A stretch of 17,819 bases of DNA from Patulibacter sp. (GCA_023268575.1 JALRCL010000512.1:1-17819), one strand, 5' to 3'. Shown: positions 6,684 through 14,320, numbered from the stretch's first letter. Translations and numbers: made by a program. The notes: generated by a model from the letters alone, not told the origin.

Positions 6684-8141
6684 ATGACCCTGGCCAGCTC
6701 CACCATCGTCGCCCGCGAGGCGACCGACGACGACGCCGGCGCGATCGCCGCGCTGCGGGAGACGATCGCCGCACAGCGGGCGGCGTTCCGCGCCGACCCC
6801 TACCCGAGCCTCGAGCGCCGCGTCGCGCACCTGCGGGCGCTCGCGGGGATGCTCGTCGGCAACCGGGCGCGGATCCGTGCCGCCGTCGACGAGGACTTCG
6901 GCGGGCATCCGTCGCGGTTCACCGACCTCATCGAGATCCTCGCCCCGGCCGGCCGCGCCGCGATCGCGATCGACGAGCTCGCCGGCTGGATGGCCGAGGA
7001 GGAGCGTGCGATCGACCCGGCGATGTACGGCAGCGGCCGCGCGAGCATGCGCTACGAGCCCAAGGGCGTCGTCGGGAACATGGCGCCCTGGAACTTCCCG
7101 TTCGAGATCGCCTGCGGACCGGTCGTGGAGATGCTCGCCGCCGGCAACCGCGTGGTGATCAAGCCCTCCGACCTGGCGCCCGCGTCGGCATCGCTGCTCG
7201 CGGAGCTCGTCGCGGAGACCTTCGACCCCGACCACGTCGCGGTGAGCGTCGGCGGCCTCGAGCTCGCCCGCGCGTTCGCGCGCCAGCCGTGGGACCACCT
7301 GATGTACACCGGCAGCCCCGGCGTCGGGCGCGAGGTGATGCGCGCCGCGGCCGAGCACCTCGTGCCGGTGACGCTGGAGCTCGGCGGCAAGTGCCCGGCG
7401 GTCCTCACGCCCAGCGGCGTGGGGGCCGCGGCGGCGGAGGCGATCCTCGGCACGAAGCTCATCAAGAACGGGCAGATGTGCATCAGCGTCGACCACGTCC
7501 TCGTGCCCCGGGACCGACTCGAGGAGCTCGTCGAGCTGCTCGTGGACCGGGCCGCGGCGAGCGTTCCGGGGCACTCGACGACCGACGACTGCGTCGGGAT
7601 GATCAGCGAGCGCCATCGCGACCGGATCGAGGCGCTGCTGCGCGAGGCGCGCGAGGCGGGCGCCCGGATCGTCGAGCTCGAGCCGGGCGCCGCGCGCGAC
7701 GGGCGCCGGCTGCCGCTCTCGCTCGTCATCGACCCGGACCCGTCGCTGCGCGTGAGCCGGGAGGAGCTGTTCGGTCCGATCCTGCCGCTCGTGCCCTACG
7801 ACGACCTGGGCGAGGCGGTCGCGGCGATCGACGCGACCGACCGGCCCCTCGGGCTCTACGTCTTCGGCGAGGATCCCGCCGAGTGCGAGGCGATCGTGCG
7901 CGCCGCGCGCTCGGGCGGGGCGTGCATCAACGCCTGCGCGCTGCAGGGGGCGGTGCCGACGCTCGGCTTCGGCGGCAGCGGCACGAGCGGCATGGGCCGC
8001 CACCACGGCATCGAGGGCTTCCGCGAGTTCAGCACCGCGCGGGGCGTCGTGGTGCGGGGACGCGACGACGCCATCGACCTGCTCTACCCGCCCTACGACG
8101 AGCGGCTCGGCGCGGTGGTCGACGCCGCGTTCGCCGGCTGA
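6684..8141 (+). CDS. NAD(P)-dependent aldehyde dehydrogenase, coniferyl-aldehyde type
   Basis: A 485-residue cytoplasmic aldehyde dehydrogenase oxidising an aldehyde to its acid. Motifs in order: PWNFPFEI with Asn137, KPSDLAP (160-166) for cofactor ribose, TGSPGVGR (209-216) in the Rossmann fold, LELGGKCP with Glu232 as general base, KNGQMCISVD with nucleophile Cys266, and ELFGPILP (361-368). The overall pattern (long N-terminal helix, short NAD-binding loop, C-terminal hydrophobic tail after LLYPPYDERL) matches the coniferyl aldehyde dehydrogenase (CalB) group, which also includes long-chain aldehyde enzymes. GAGAGGA lies 9 nt before the ATG. Following the P450 gene with no promoter visible, it probably oxidises an aldehyde made from the P450 product; an alcohol dehydrogenase would be needed between them and is not present here. 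Confidence 0.93.
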   Translation: MTLASSTIVAREATDDDAGAIAALRETIAAQRAAFRADPYPSLERRVAHLRALAGMLVGNRARIRAAVDEDFGGHPSRFTDLIEILAPAGRAAIAIDELAGWMAEEERAIDPAMYGSGRASMRYEPKGVVGNMAPWNFPFEIACGPVVEMLAAGNRVVIKPSDLAPASASLLAELVAETFDPDHVAVSVGGLELARAFARQPWDHLMYTGSPGVGREVMRAAAEHLVPVTLELGGKCPAVLTPSGVGAAAAEAILGTKLIKNGQMCISVDHVLVPRDRLEELVELLVDRAAASVPGHSTTDDCVGMISERHRDRIEALLREAREAGARIVELEPGAARDGRRLPLSLVIDPDPSLRVSREELFGPILPLVPYDDLGEAVAAIDATDRPLGLYVFGEDPAECEAIVRAARSGGACINACALQGAVPTLGFGGSGTSGMGRHHGIEGFREFSTARGVVVRGRDDAIDLLYPPYDERLGAVVDAAFAG

Positions 8142-8175
8142 CGCCGCGAGGCGACCGGCCCCGCGGACGGCGGCC

Positions 8176-8210
8176 GCGACGTCGGGCCGGCGACGCCCGC
8201 CCGACGTCGC
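8176..8210. terminator. Perfect 12 bp hairpin between convergent genes
   Basis: GCGACGTCGGGC (8176-8187) and GCCCGACGTCGC (8199-8210) form a mismatch-free stem with an 11 nt loop. It lies in the 88 bp gap between the convergent aldehyde dehydrogenase and HtrA genes, so it could end both transcripts. No T-tract is present on either side. Confidence 0.6.
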
Positions 8211-8229
8211 CCGGCGCTGGGGCGCCGGC

Positions 8230-9429
8230 TCAGCGCGGGAGGATGCGCGGGCGCTCGGCGAGCGTCAGGCGGATGCTCCGCGGCTTGCCGTCCCGGTAGA
8301 CGCGCAGCGTCACGGTCTGGCCGGGGCGGAAGCGCAGCGCGACCTCGGCGAGGTCGGTCGAGGAGCGGATCTCGTGGTCGTCGATCGCCACGACGACGTC
8401 GCCGCCGGTCCGGTACTCCGCGACCTGGAACCGCTTCGCGGCGCCGTTCGAGGGCCGCACGCCGGCCTTCTCGCCCGGGCCGCCGTCCGGGACCTCCTGG
8501 ACCCACGCGCCGTGGTCGACGCCGAGCCCGAACCGCTTGGCCAGCTGCGGGTAGACGTCGACGGTCGAGACGCCGAGGTACGGGTAGGCGACCTTCCCGT
8601 TCCGGCGCAGCTGGCGGACCGCCCGGCGGACGGTCTCGGCGGAGACGGCGAAGCCGACCCCGGAGCCGTCGCCCGAGGTCGTCTCGATCTGGGAGTTGAT
8701 GCCGAGGACGCGGCCGTCGCCATCCAGGAGCGGGCCGCCGGAGTTGCCGCGGTTGATCGCCGCGTCGGTCTGGATCGCGTCGACCGTCTCGAACCCGGTG
8801 AGCGACCGGATCGACCGGTCCAGCGCCGAGACGACGCCGATCGACACGGACTGCTCCTCGCCGAACGGCGAGCCGATCGCGACCACCGGCTCGCCGACGG
8901 TGACCGAGCGGGCGGAGGCGAAGCGCAGCGGCACGAGCCGCAGGCCGCGCGGGTCGACCTTCAGCAGCGCGACGTCGTTGAAGGGATCGAAGCCGAGGAT
9001 CTTCGCCGGCACCTGGTTGCGGTCGGCGAAGCGGACGAAGACCTCGTCGGCCTCGCGCAGCTTCTCGCCCTCGCCGCCGGTGACGACGTGCGCGTTCGTG
9101 ACGACGAGCCCGTCGTCGGAGACGACGAAGCCCGAGCCCAGCCCGCTGTCGGAGTCCAGCGCCTGACGCCCGCCGCGGCCCTGCGTCAGGACGGTCACGA
9201 CGCCGGGCCCGAACCGCTCGTAGATCCGGGCGGCGTCGATCGTCTTGCCGGACGCGCTCGCCGCGGCCTCGCCGCCGTCCTGCGCGTCGCGCACGACCTC
9301 GACGGTGCGGGTCGTGATCGCGCCCGAGCCGGCGTCGTCCTCGTCGTCGCCGCAGGCCGCGAGCCCCAGCGCCGCAGCAGGCAACAGCGCGAGACCGGCG
9401 AGCAGGGCGGCGGGGCGGGTCGAGGTCAT
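8230..9429 (-). CDS. HtrA/DegP-type serine protease, lipoprotein, one PDZ domain
   Basis: A 399-residue exported trypsin-like protease for misfolded envelope proteins. The N-terminus is a lipoprotein signal peptide with lipobox LAAC (Cys26), followed by an acidic GDDEDD stretch and a linker to about residue 65. The catalytic triad is His114 (TNAHVV), Asp152 (FNDVALLK) and Ser230 (RGNSGGPLLD). A single PDZ domain occupies about 285-392 (AYPYLGVS, then GGDVVVAIDDHEIRSSTDL). There is no second PDZ. Its ATG overlaps the kinase stop by 4 bp (ATGA), so it is translationally coupled to the kinase. The gene order regulator, kinase, HtrA is that of M. tuberculosis mprA-mprB-pepD, though PepD is anchored by a membrane helix, not by lipid as predicted here. 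Confidence 0.95.
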   Translation of the reverse strand: MTSTRPAALLAGLALLPAAALGLAACGDDEDDAGSGAITTRTVEVVRDAQDGGEAAASASGKTIDAARIYERFGPGVVTVLTQGRGGRQALDSDSGLGSGFVVSDDGLVVTNAHVVTGGEGEKLREADEVFVRFADRNQVPAKILGFDPFNDVALLKVDPRGLRLVPLRFASARSVTVGEPVVAIGSPFGEEQSVSIGVVSALDRSIRSLTGFETVDAIQTDAAINRGNSGGPLLDGDGRVLGINSQIETTSGDGSGVGFAVSAETVRRAVRQLRRNGKVAYPYLGVSTVDVYPQLAKRFGLGVDHGAWVQEVPDGGPGEKAGVRPSNGAAKRFQVAEYRTGGDVVVAIDDHEIRSSTDLAEVALRFRPGQTVTLRVYRDGKPRSIRLTLAERPRILPR

Positions 9430-10874
9430 GCGGGCAGCTCCAGGGTGAAGGTCGTGCGTCCGGGCGCGGTCGATGCTCGCAGGCTGCCGCGCATCCGGTG
9501 CGCCAGCTCGTGGGCGATCGCCAGCCCGAGCCCGGCTCCGGAGCGGTCCCCCGCGCCGTGGAAGGGCTCGAACAGGTGGGGCACGTCCTCGGCGGCGATC
9601 CCCGGGCCGTGGTCGGTGACCTCGATCCGGGCGACGCCCCCGCTGCGCGCGACGCGGATCTCGACCGCGGCGCGCGCATCGCCGTGCTTCAGCGCATTGT
9701 CCACGAGGATCCGGATCACCTGGCCGACGCGGTCCGGATCGCAGCGCTGCCGGACCGTGCCGCCGACGAGCCGGACGCGCAGGGTCCGCCCCTCCCGCTC
9801 GACGACCGGCGCGAACTCGTCGGCCACCGCGGCGGCGACGTCGTGGAGGTCGCAGACCTCCGGCCGCAGCTCGAGGCCGCCGCTCTCGAGCCGCGAGAGG
9901 TCCAGCAGGTCGTCGGCCAGGCGCGTCAGGCGCCCGATCTGCGCGCTGAGCCGGTCGAGGAACGCGCGGCGCTCGTCCTCGTCGAGCTCCTCGTCGCGAA
10001 GCAGCTCGACGAACCCCGACAGGGAAGAGAGCGGCGTGCGCAGCTCGTGCGACGCGGTGGCGATGAACCGCTTGCGGCTGCCGTCGAGCTCCGCGAGCTG
10101 GCGGCGCATCGTCTCCAGGGAGCGCCCGAGCTCGCCCAGCTCGTCGCCTCCGACGGTGTCGAAGCGCGTCGTGAAGCGCCCGGCGGCGACCTCGCGCGAC
10201 CCGCGCTCGAGCGCCCGGATCCGGGCGGAGACGCCAACGGCGAGCGTCGCGCCCGCAGCGAGCGCGACGAGCAGCGCCAGGAGGCCGCCGAAGAGCACCC
10301 GGCGCCCGACGAGCCCGACGGTCGAATGGACGTCCTCGAGGCCCTCGCTGACGACGAGCACCGCGGGCGGCTCGCCGGCGAGGGCGACGGGCACGGCGAC
10401 CCGCGCGGCGAGGCGGCCCCGGCGGTCGACCTCGCCGCGCGGCCGGTCGACCTGCAACGCGCGGCCGGCGAGGCGCATCGCGGCGTCGGAGGGCGCCGCG
10501 GTGCCCCGGGTCGCCTGGCGCACGGCCATCGCCCCGGACGCGCCCGCCCGGCGGCCGTCGGCGACGAGCAGCGTCACGGTCCCGCCGGTCCGGGCGGCGA
10601 CCGTCTCCACGAGCTGGCGCGGCGTCGGGGGACGCCGCGAGCGCCCCGCCGCCTCCTGCTCGGTCGCGGCGCGCTCCGCGTCGCTGGTCAGCGACAGCAG
10701 CCGCTGCTGGCTCAGCGACGACTCGAGCGTCGGCAGGACCTGCAGCGCGATGACGCCGACGGCGACGAGCGTCACGACGAGGAACGCCACCACGAGCCGC
10801 AGGCGCAGCGACCAGCGCGACGCGCGACGCGGCGCGGCGGGGGGCCGCGGCGGTCGGTCGGGGTGCTCGCTCAC
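9426..10874 (-). CDS. HAMP-domain sensor histidine kinase (MprB-like)
   Basis: A 482-residue membrane sensor kinase. After a proline/arginine-rich N-terminus come TM1 (about 23-47), an extracytoplasmic sensor of ~140 residues, TM2 (about 192-216), a HAMP linker (217-268), HisKA with phospho-His276 in FIATASHELRTPLSSLSGF, and an HATPase_c domain: N-box Asn393 (VDNALKHGD), G1 DHGPGIAAED (421-430), F-box LFEPF, and G2 GAGLGLAI (446-453). The GTG at 10874 overlaps the regulator's stop (GTGA), and the longer reading to an upstream ATG at 11012 would run antiparallel-free into the regulator gene and is Arg/Pro-rich, so I reject it. It should phosphorylate the adjacent response regulator; the sensed signal is probably envelope stress by analogy to MprB. 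Confidence 0.95.
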   Translation of the reverse strand: MSEHPDRPPRPPAAPRRASRWSLRLRLVVAFLVVTLVAVGVIALQVLPTLESSLSQQRLLSLTSDAERAATEQEAAGRSRRPPTPRQLVETVAARTGGTVTLLVADGRRAGASGAMAVRQATRGTAAPSDAAMRLAGRALQVDRPRGEVDRRGRLAARVAVPVALAGEPPAVLVVSEGLEDVHSTVGLVGRRVLFGGLLALLVALAAGATLAVGVSARIRALERGSREVAAGRFTTRFDTVGGDELGELGRSLETMRRQLAELDGSRKRFIATASHELRTPLSSLSGFVELLRDEELDEDERRAFLDRLSAQIGRLTRLADDLLDLSRLESGGLELRPEVCDLHDVAAAVADEFAPVVEREGRTLRVRLVGGTVRQRCDPDRVGQVIRILVDNALKHGDARAAVEIRVARSGGVARIEVTDHGPGIAAEDVPHLFEPFHGAGDRSGAGLGLAIAHELAHRMRGSLRASTAPGRTTFTLELPA

Positions 10875-11569
10875 GGGTCCCGGAACCGGTACCCGAGGCC
10901 CCGCACGGTGATGATGTGCTCCGGCTCCTTCGGGTTGCGCTCGAGCTTCTCCCGCAGGTGGAGGACGTGGACGTCGACCGTGCGCCGCTCGCGGTAGGCG
11001 GAGCCGCCCCACGCCCGCTCGAGCAGCATGTCGCGGGTGAAGACCCGGCCCGGGGCCTGCGCGAGCGTCACGAGGAGCTCGAACTCGAGGTGGGTGAGCT
11101 CGACCTCCTCGCCGCGGACGACGACCCGCCGGCGGTCCGCGTCGATCACGACGTCCCCGATCTCGATCGGCGGGGTCGCGCCCGGGCGCGCCGCCGGCAG
11201 CGCCGCGCGCCGCAGCGCCGCGCGCACGCGGCTGCGCAGCTCGCGGACGGAGAACGGCTTCGTGACGTAGTCGTCGGCGCCGGCCTCGAGCCCGGCGACG
11301 CGGTCGCCCTCCTCGCCGCGCGCGGAGAGCATGATGATCGGCACCGCGCTGCGCTCCCGCAGCGCCCGGCAGACCGCAACGCCGTCGAGCCCCGGCAGCA
11401 TGACGTCGAGCAGCACGAGGTCCGGCTGCCCGCGCTCGAACTGCTCCAGTGCCTCCGGCCCGGTGGTGGCGGTGAGCACCTCGTGGCCGTCGCGCCGGAG
11501 CGGGAAGGCGAGGAGCGCGCGGATCGACTCCTCGTCGTCGACCACCAGGATGCGGGCAGGGGCGTCCAT
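10871..11569 (-). CDS. OmpR/PhoB-family response regulator (MprA-like)
   Basis: A 232-residue cytoplasmic regulator. The receiver domain (about 6-120) has the acidic pair Asp11/Asp12 (VVDDEES), phospho-acceptor Asp55 (LVLLDVMLPG), Ser82 (IIMLSARG) and Lys104 (YVTKPF). The C-terminal winged helix (about 136-230) shows LTHLEFELLVTLAQAPGRVF (158-177) and the recognition region RTVDVHVLHLREKLE (196-210), then TVRGLGYRF. The ATG at 11569 starts right before the first receiver strand; upstream in-frame sequence belongs to the divergent gene. It is the first gene of the regulator-kinase-protease operon. Confidence 0.96.
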   Translation of the reverse strand: MDAPARILVVDDEESIRALLAFPLRRDGHEVLTATTGPEALEQFERGQPDLVLLDVMLPGLDGVAVCRALRERSAVPIIMLSARGEEGDRVAGLEAGADDYVTKPFSVRELRSRVRAALRRAALPAARPGATPPIEIGDVVIDADRRRVVVRGEEVELTHLEFELLVTLAQAPGRVFTRDMLLERAWGGSAYRERRTVDVHVLHLREKLERNPKEPEHIITVRGLGYRFRDP

Positions 11570-11606
11570 CTCGCGGGTCCGCGGGCGCAGCCGACCGCGT
11601 CCGGCA

Positions 11607-11612
11607 AGCCTA
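11607..11612 (-). promoter_or_regulatory. Putative -10 TAGGCT of the regulator-kinase-HtrA operon
   Basis: On the minus strand the sequence reads GCTAGGCT, and TAGGCT fits TANNNT. It ends 37 nt before the regulator ATG, allowing a leader of about 30 nt. There is no clear -35 17 bp upstream. Confidence 0.35.
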
Positions 11613-11716
11613 GCGGGGGGCGTCGCCGCCACCGAGGCGGCCGCGTGCCCGTCCGGGAGCGCCGTGCGCGGCCGCGGACCGCCGCGGGGGCGGCGAGGGT
11701 CGCGCAGCGGCGCCGG

Positions 11717-11722
11717 TAGCCT
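11717..11722 (+). promoter_or_regulatory. Putative -10 TAGCCT of the M28-like/sortase pair
   Basis: GGTAGCCT places TAGCCT 8 nt before the GTG at 11731, which would give a leaderless transcript. The 161 bp divergent gap to the response regulator therefore holds both promoters, with their -10 elements about 105 bp apart. A CCGCGG motif occurs twice between them (11673-11692 region). Confidence 0.4.
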
Positions 11723-11730
11723 GCGGGCTC

Positions 11731-13473
11731 GTGGCTCTCCGGGTCGGCATCGGCGCAGTCCTGCTGGCGGTGCTGATCGCGGCGTTCTCGCTGCGACCGA
11801 CGCCGCGTCCCCTGACAGGGGGCCTCGGCGGCCAGACGTTCGACGCCTCGGCCGCGGCCCGGCAGCTCGACGAGCTCGCCCAGCGCTACCCGAGCCGCCG
11901 CGCCGGGTCGTCCGGCGACGCGCTGCTCGCGACGCGGATGGCGGCCGAGCTGCGGCGTGCCCTGCCGACCGCGTCGATCGACCGCGACCGCTTCCGCGCC
12001 GACACCCCCGACGGCAGCCGAGAGCTCGAGAACGTCTCCGCGACGGTCCGCGGACGCCCGGGACCCGGGCTCGTCGTCGTCGCGCACCGCGACGCGCTCG
12101 AGCCGGGCTCCAAGGCGGAGCTCTCCGGGACGGCGGCGCTGCTGGCGCTCGCCCGGGCGGTCGGCGAGTCGCGGTTCGACCACACGATCCAGTTCGTCTC
12201 CACGAGCGGCGCCTCCGGGGGCGGGCTGACCGGCGCGACGCGGCTCGCGCGGACCCTGCGCGGCCAGGCGGCCGCGGTCCTCGTGCTCGGTGACGTGAGC
12301 GGCCCGGTGTCGCGAACTCCACAGGTCGTCACGTGGTCCAACCGCGGACCGTCGGCGCCGCTGCGCCTGCAGCGCTCCGTCGTGGCCGCGATGCGCCAGG
12401 AGGGCCTCGCCGTCAGTCCGCAGGCCGGCCCGTGGTCGCAGATCGTGCGCCGCGCGCTGCCGGCGACGGTCGGCGAGCAGGGCGAGCTGAACCAGGCGCG
12501 GATCCCCGCCGTGCTCATCACCTCCGGCTCCGCCGTGCCGCCCGCGGCCGACGCGCCGGTCGAGGCGCCCCGGATGGGGGCCTACGGCCGCGCCACCCTC
12601 CGCACGCTCCACGCCCTGGACCGCACCCGGGTCGGCGTCGGCGCGCCGCAGTCCGAGCTGGCGATCGTCGGCCGGCTCCTGCCGCAGTGGTCGCTCCAGG
12701 TCCTGCTGCTGGCGCTCGTGCTGCCCCTGCTCTTCCCCGCGATCGTCGTGGCGCTGACGCTCGCGCGGGACGGTCATCCGCTGGTGCCCGGCGCCGCCTG
12801 GGCCGCGGGCTGCGCGACCGGGCCGCTCGTCGCCGGGCTGCTCGCGATCGGCCTCGGGCGGATCGGGATCGTGTCGCCGGCGGTCCCCGCGCCGTTCGCC
12901 GGACCCGCGCTCGAGCTCGGCGTCGGGTCGTGGGCGCTCGTCGTGCTGCTCGCGGCGATCCTCGTGGCCACCGTCGCGCTCAGCCGCCCGCGCCTGGCGC
13001 GCGAGGCTCCCGGCCCCGACGAGCCGACCCCGGTGGGGGTCGCCACCGCGGTCTTCGCCGCGCTCGTCGCCGTCGTGCTGACGCTCGTCGTCCTCGAACC
13101 GCTCGCCGCGATCCTGCTCCTACCGGCGCTCCTGGCGTGGCCGGCGGCGCTGATGCTGCCGATGCTGCGCCCCCTGCACCGCTGGCTGCTCCTGGGCACC
13201 GGCGCGCTGCTGCCGCTCTCCGCCCTGCTGTCGGTGTCGGGGTCGCTGGACGTCGGCGTCGTGGACCTGCCGTGGTGGCTCGTGCTGCTCGTCGCGGGGG
13301 GGCAGATCACGCCGGTCGCGATGCTGCTCACGAGCATCGTGCTCGGCGCGCTGCTCGCCACGACGCTCATGCTGCTGCCGCGGGGCCGCCGGCCGCGCCG
13401 GCGCGCGACGTCTCCGTCGCGCGGGCCGCGCCGGCGGCGCGACGACCCGCCGCTGCTCGTCGAGGACCGATGA
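11731..13473 (+). CDS. Multi-pass membrane protein with degenerate M28 peptidase-like domain
   Basis: A 580-residue protein: one N-terminal TM (about 4-20), an extracytoplasmic domain (about 35-315), about seven hydrophobic segments (320-345, 354-378, 399-417, 436-455, 457-478, 484-504, 513-549), and a basic cytoplasmic tail (551-571). The soluble domain follows the M28 zinc-aminopeptidase pattern: VVVAHRDALEPGS (116-128), AELSGTAALLALA (129-141), FVSTSGASGGGLTGATRLAR (155-174), VLVLGDVSG (183-191) and ARIPAVLITSG (256-266). His119 and Asp188 match ligands, but the catalytic Glu pair falls on Ser162-Gly163, the last His on Gln250, and the bridging Asp on Ala129 (or Glu130 with a shift). It is thus probably not a peptidase. 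The start is a GTG, supported by the -10-like hexamer. The stop overlaps the sortase ATG by 4 bp, so the two proteins are likely made and used together. Confidence 0.8.
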   Translation: MALRVGIGAVLLAVLIAAFSLRPTPRPLTGGLGGQTFDASAAARQLDELAQRYPSRRAGSSGDALLATRMAAELRRALPTASIDRDRFRADTPDGSRELENVSATVRGRPGPGLVVVAHRDALEPGSKAELSGTAALLALARAVGESRFDHTIQFVSTSGASGGGLTGATRLARTLRGQAAAVLVLGDVSGPVSRTPQVVTWSNRGPSAPLRLQRSVVAAMRQEGLAVSPQAGPWSQIVRRALPATVGEQGELNQARIPAVLITSGSAVPPAADAPVEAPRMGAYGRATLRTLHALDRTRVGVGAPQSELAIVGRLLPQWSLQVLLLALVLPLLFPAIVVALTLARDGHPLVPGAAWAAGCATGPLVAGLLAIGLGRIGIVSPAVPAPFAGPALELGVGSWALVVLLAAILVATVALSRPRLAREAPGPDEPTPVGVATAVFAALVAVVLTLVVLEPLAAILLLPALLAWPAALMLPMLRPLHRWLLLGTGALLPLSALLSVSGSLDVGVVDLPWWLVLLVAGGQITPVAMLLTSIVLGALLATTLMLLPRGRRPRRRATSPSRGPRRRRDDPPLLVEDR

Positions 13474-14210
13474 GCCGCTCGCCGGTCCCCGCCCGCCGGC
13501 GCGCACCGCGGACGGCGGCCCGGGACCGCCGCGTGACGCCGCGCGAGCTCGTGCGGACGCTCGGCACGACGCTCGTCCTCGCGGGGGCCCTCGTCCTGGC
13601 CGACGTCGCCGCGACGCTCTGGTGGCAGGAGCCGGTGACCGCGGTCGTCGGCCACCTGCGCCAGCGGGGCCTCGCCGAGCGGCTCCCGGCCCCGCCCGCC
13701 GGCACCGAGCGGCTCGCCGTCGCCGAGCTCGCCGACGACCGCGCGCGGATCGCCTTCCTCGCCCGGCGCCAGCGGCAGACCCTGCGCAGCGGCGAGCCCG
13801 CCGCCCGCCTGCGGATCCCGCGGCTGGGCCTCGACCAGGTCGTCGTCCAGGGCGTCGAGCGCCGGTCGCTGGAACGCGGGCCGGGCCTCTATCCCTCCCA
13901 GCCGCTGCCCGGCGCGCCCGGGACGGCGGCGATCGCCGGGCACCGCACGACGTACGGCGCCCCGTTCCGCCATCTCGACCGGATGCGGCCGGGGGATCCG
14001 ATCACCGTCGAGCTCGCCTACGGCCGGGTCCGCTACCGGGTGACGACGGTGCGCAGCGTGGCCCCGGACGCCGTCTGGGTGCTCGACCGGCGCCGCGAGG
14101 ACCGGCTCGTCCTGACCGCCTGCGACCCCCCGTTCAGCGCCGCGCGCCGGCTCGTCGTCTCCGCGCGCCTGGAGTCCGCGGTGCTCGCGCCCCCGTCCTG
14201 GGCGTCCTGA
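13470..14210 (+). CDS. Class E sortase (cysteine transpeptidase)
   Basis: A 246-residue membrane-anchored sortase, expected to cleave an LxxTG-like sorting signal (LAXTG for class E) and join the protein to peptidoglycan or another amine. The N-terminus has a basic cytoplasmic part (RRRAPRTAARDRR) and one TM (about 31-50). The catalytic domain (about 112-235) shows LRIPRLGLDQVVVQG (114-128), GPGLYPSQPLPG (137-148), His158 in AGHRTTYGAPF, Cys218 in LVLTACDPP and Arg227 in ARRLVVSA. All three catalytic residues are present. The ATG overlaps the preceding stop (ATGA). No protein with a sorting signal is seen in this window, so the substrates are elsewhere. Confidence 0.93.
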   Translation: MSRSPVPARRRAPRTAARDRRVTPRELVRTLGTTLVLAGALVLADVAATLWWQEPVTAVVGHLRQRGLAERLPAPPAGTERLAVAELADDRARIAFLARRQRQTLRSGEPAARLRIPRLGLDQVVVQGVERRSLERGPGLYPSQPLPGAPGTAAIAGHRTTYGAPFRHLDRMRPGDPITVELAYGRVRYRVTTVRSVAPDAVWVLDRRREDRLVLTACDPPFSAARRLVVSARLESAVLAPPSWAS

Positions 14211-14212
14211 CC

Positions 14213-14242
14213 GCGCCCCCGTCCGGGGCATCCCCGGGGCGC
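14213..14242 (+). terminator. Hairpin after the sortase gene
   Basis: GCGCCCC (14213-14219) pairs with GGGGCGC (14236-14242). Inside it GGGG (14225-14228) can pair with CCCC (14232-14235) around a CAT loop. It starts 3 nt after the sortase stop. No T-tract. Confidence 0.4.
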
Positions 14243-14320
14243 CCGTCGACCCGCCGCACCGGCTCTCGGTCGCCGGCCCCGGTCCGACGGTCGAGCGGGC
14301 CGTCGACGCGGGGGCGGGCG

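Noticed and set aside
3969..8006. Single open frame of 1345 codons on the minus strand covering the PucR-type gene and everything up to 8006
   Set aside because: Only the part up to 5240 shows family motifs. The rest is antisense to the well-supported P450 and aldehyde dehydrogenase genes and is His/Arg/Asp/Val-rich, typical of the antisense frame of a very GC-rich gene.
5471..8299. 942-codon open frame on the plus strand
   Set aside because: It is an out-of-frame shadow of the P450 and aldehyde dehydrogenase genes, dominated by Arg, Pro, Ala and Gly, and bridges their intergenic gap.
10875..11012. Longer kinase start at 11012
   Set aside because: It overlaps the response regulator by more than 130 bp in another frame. 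The GTG at 10874 gives a normal 4 bp coupling overlap and a normal N-terminus.
11673..11692. Two CCGCGG sites as an operator between the divergent regulator and M28-like genes
   Set aside because: CCGCGG is a self-complementary 6-mer that is common by chance in this composition, so I do not list it as a site.
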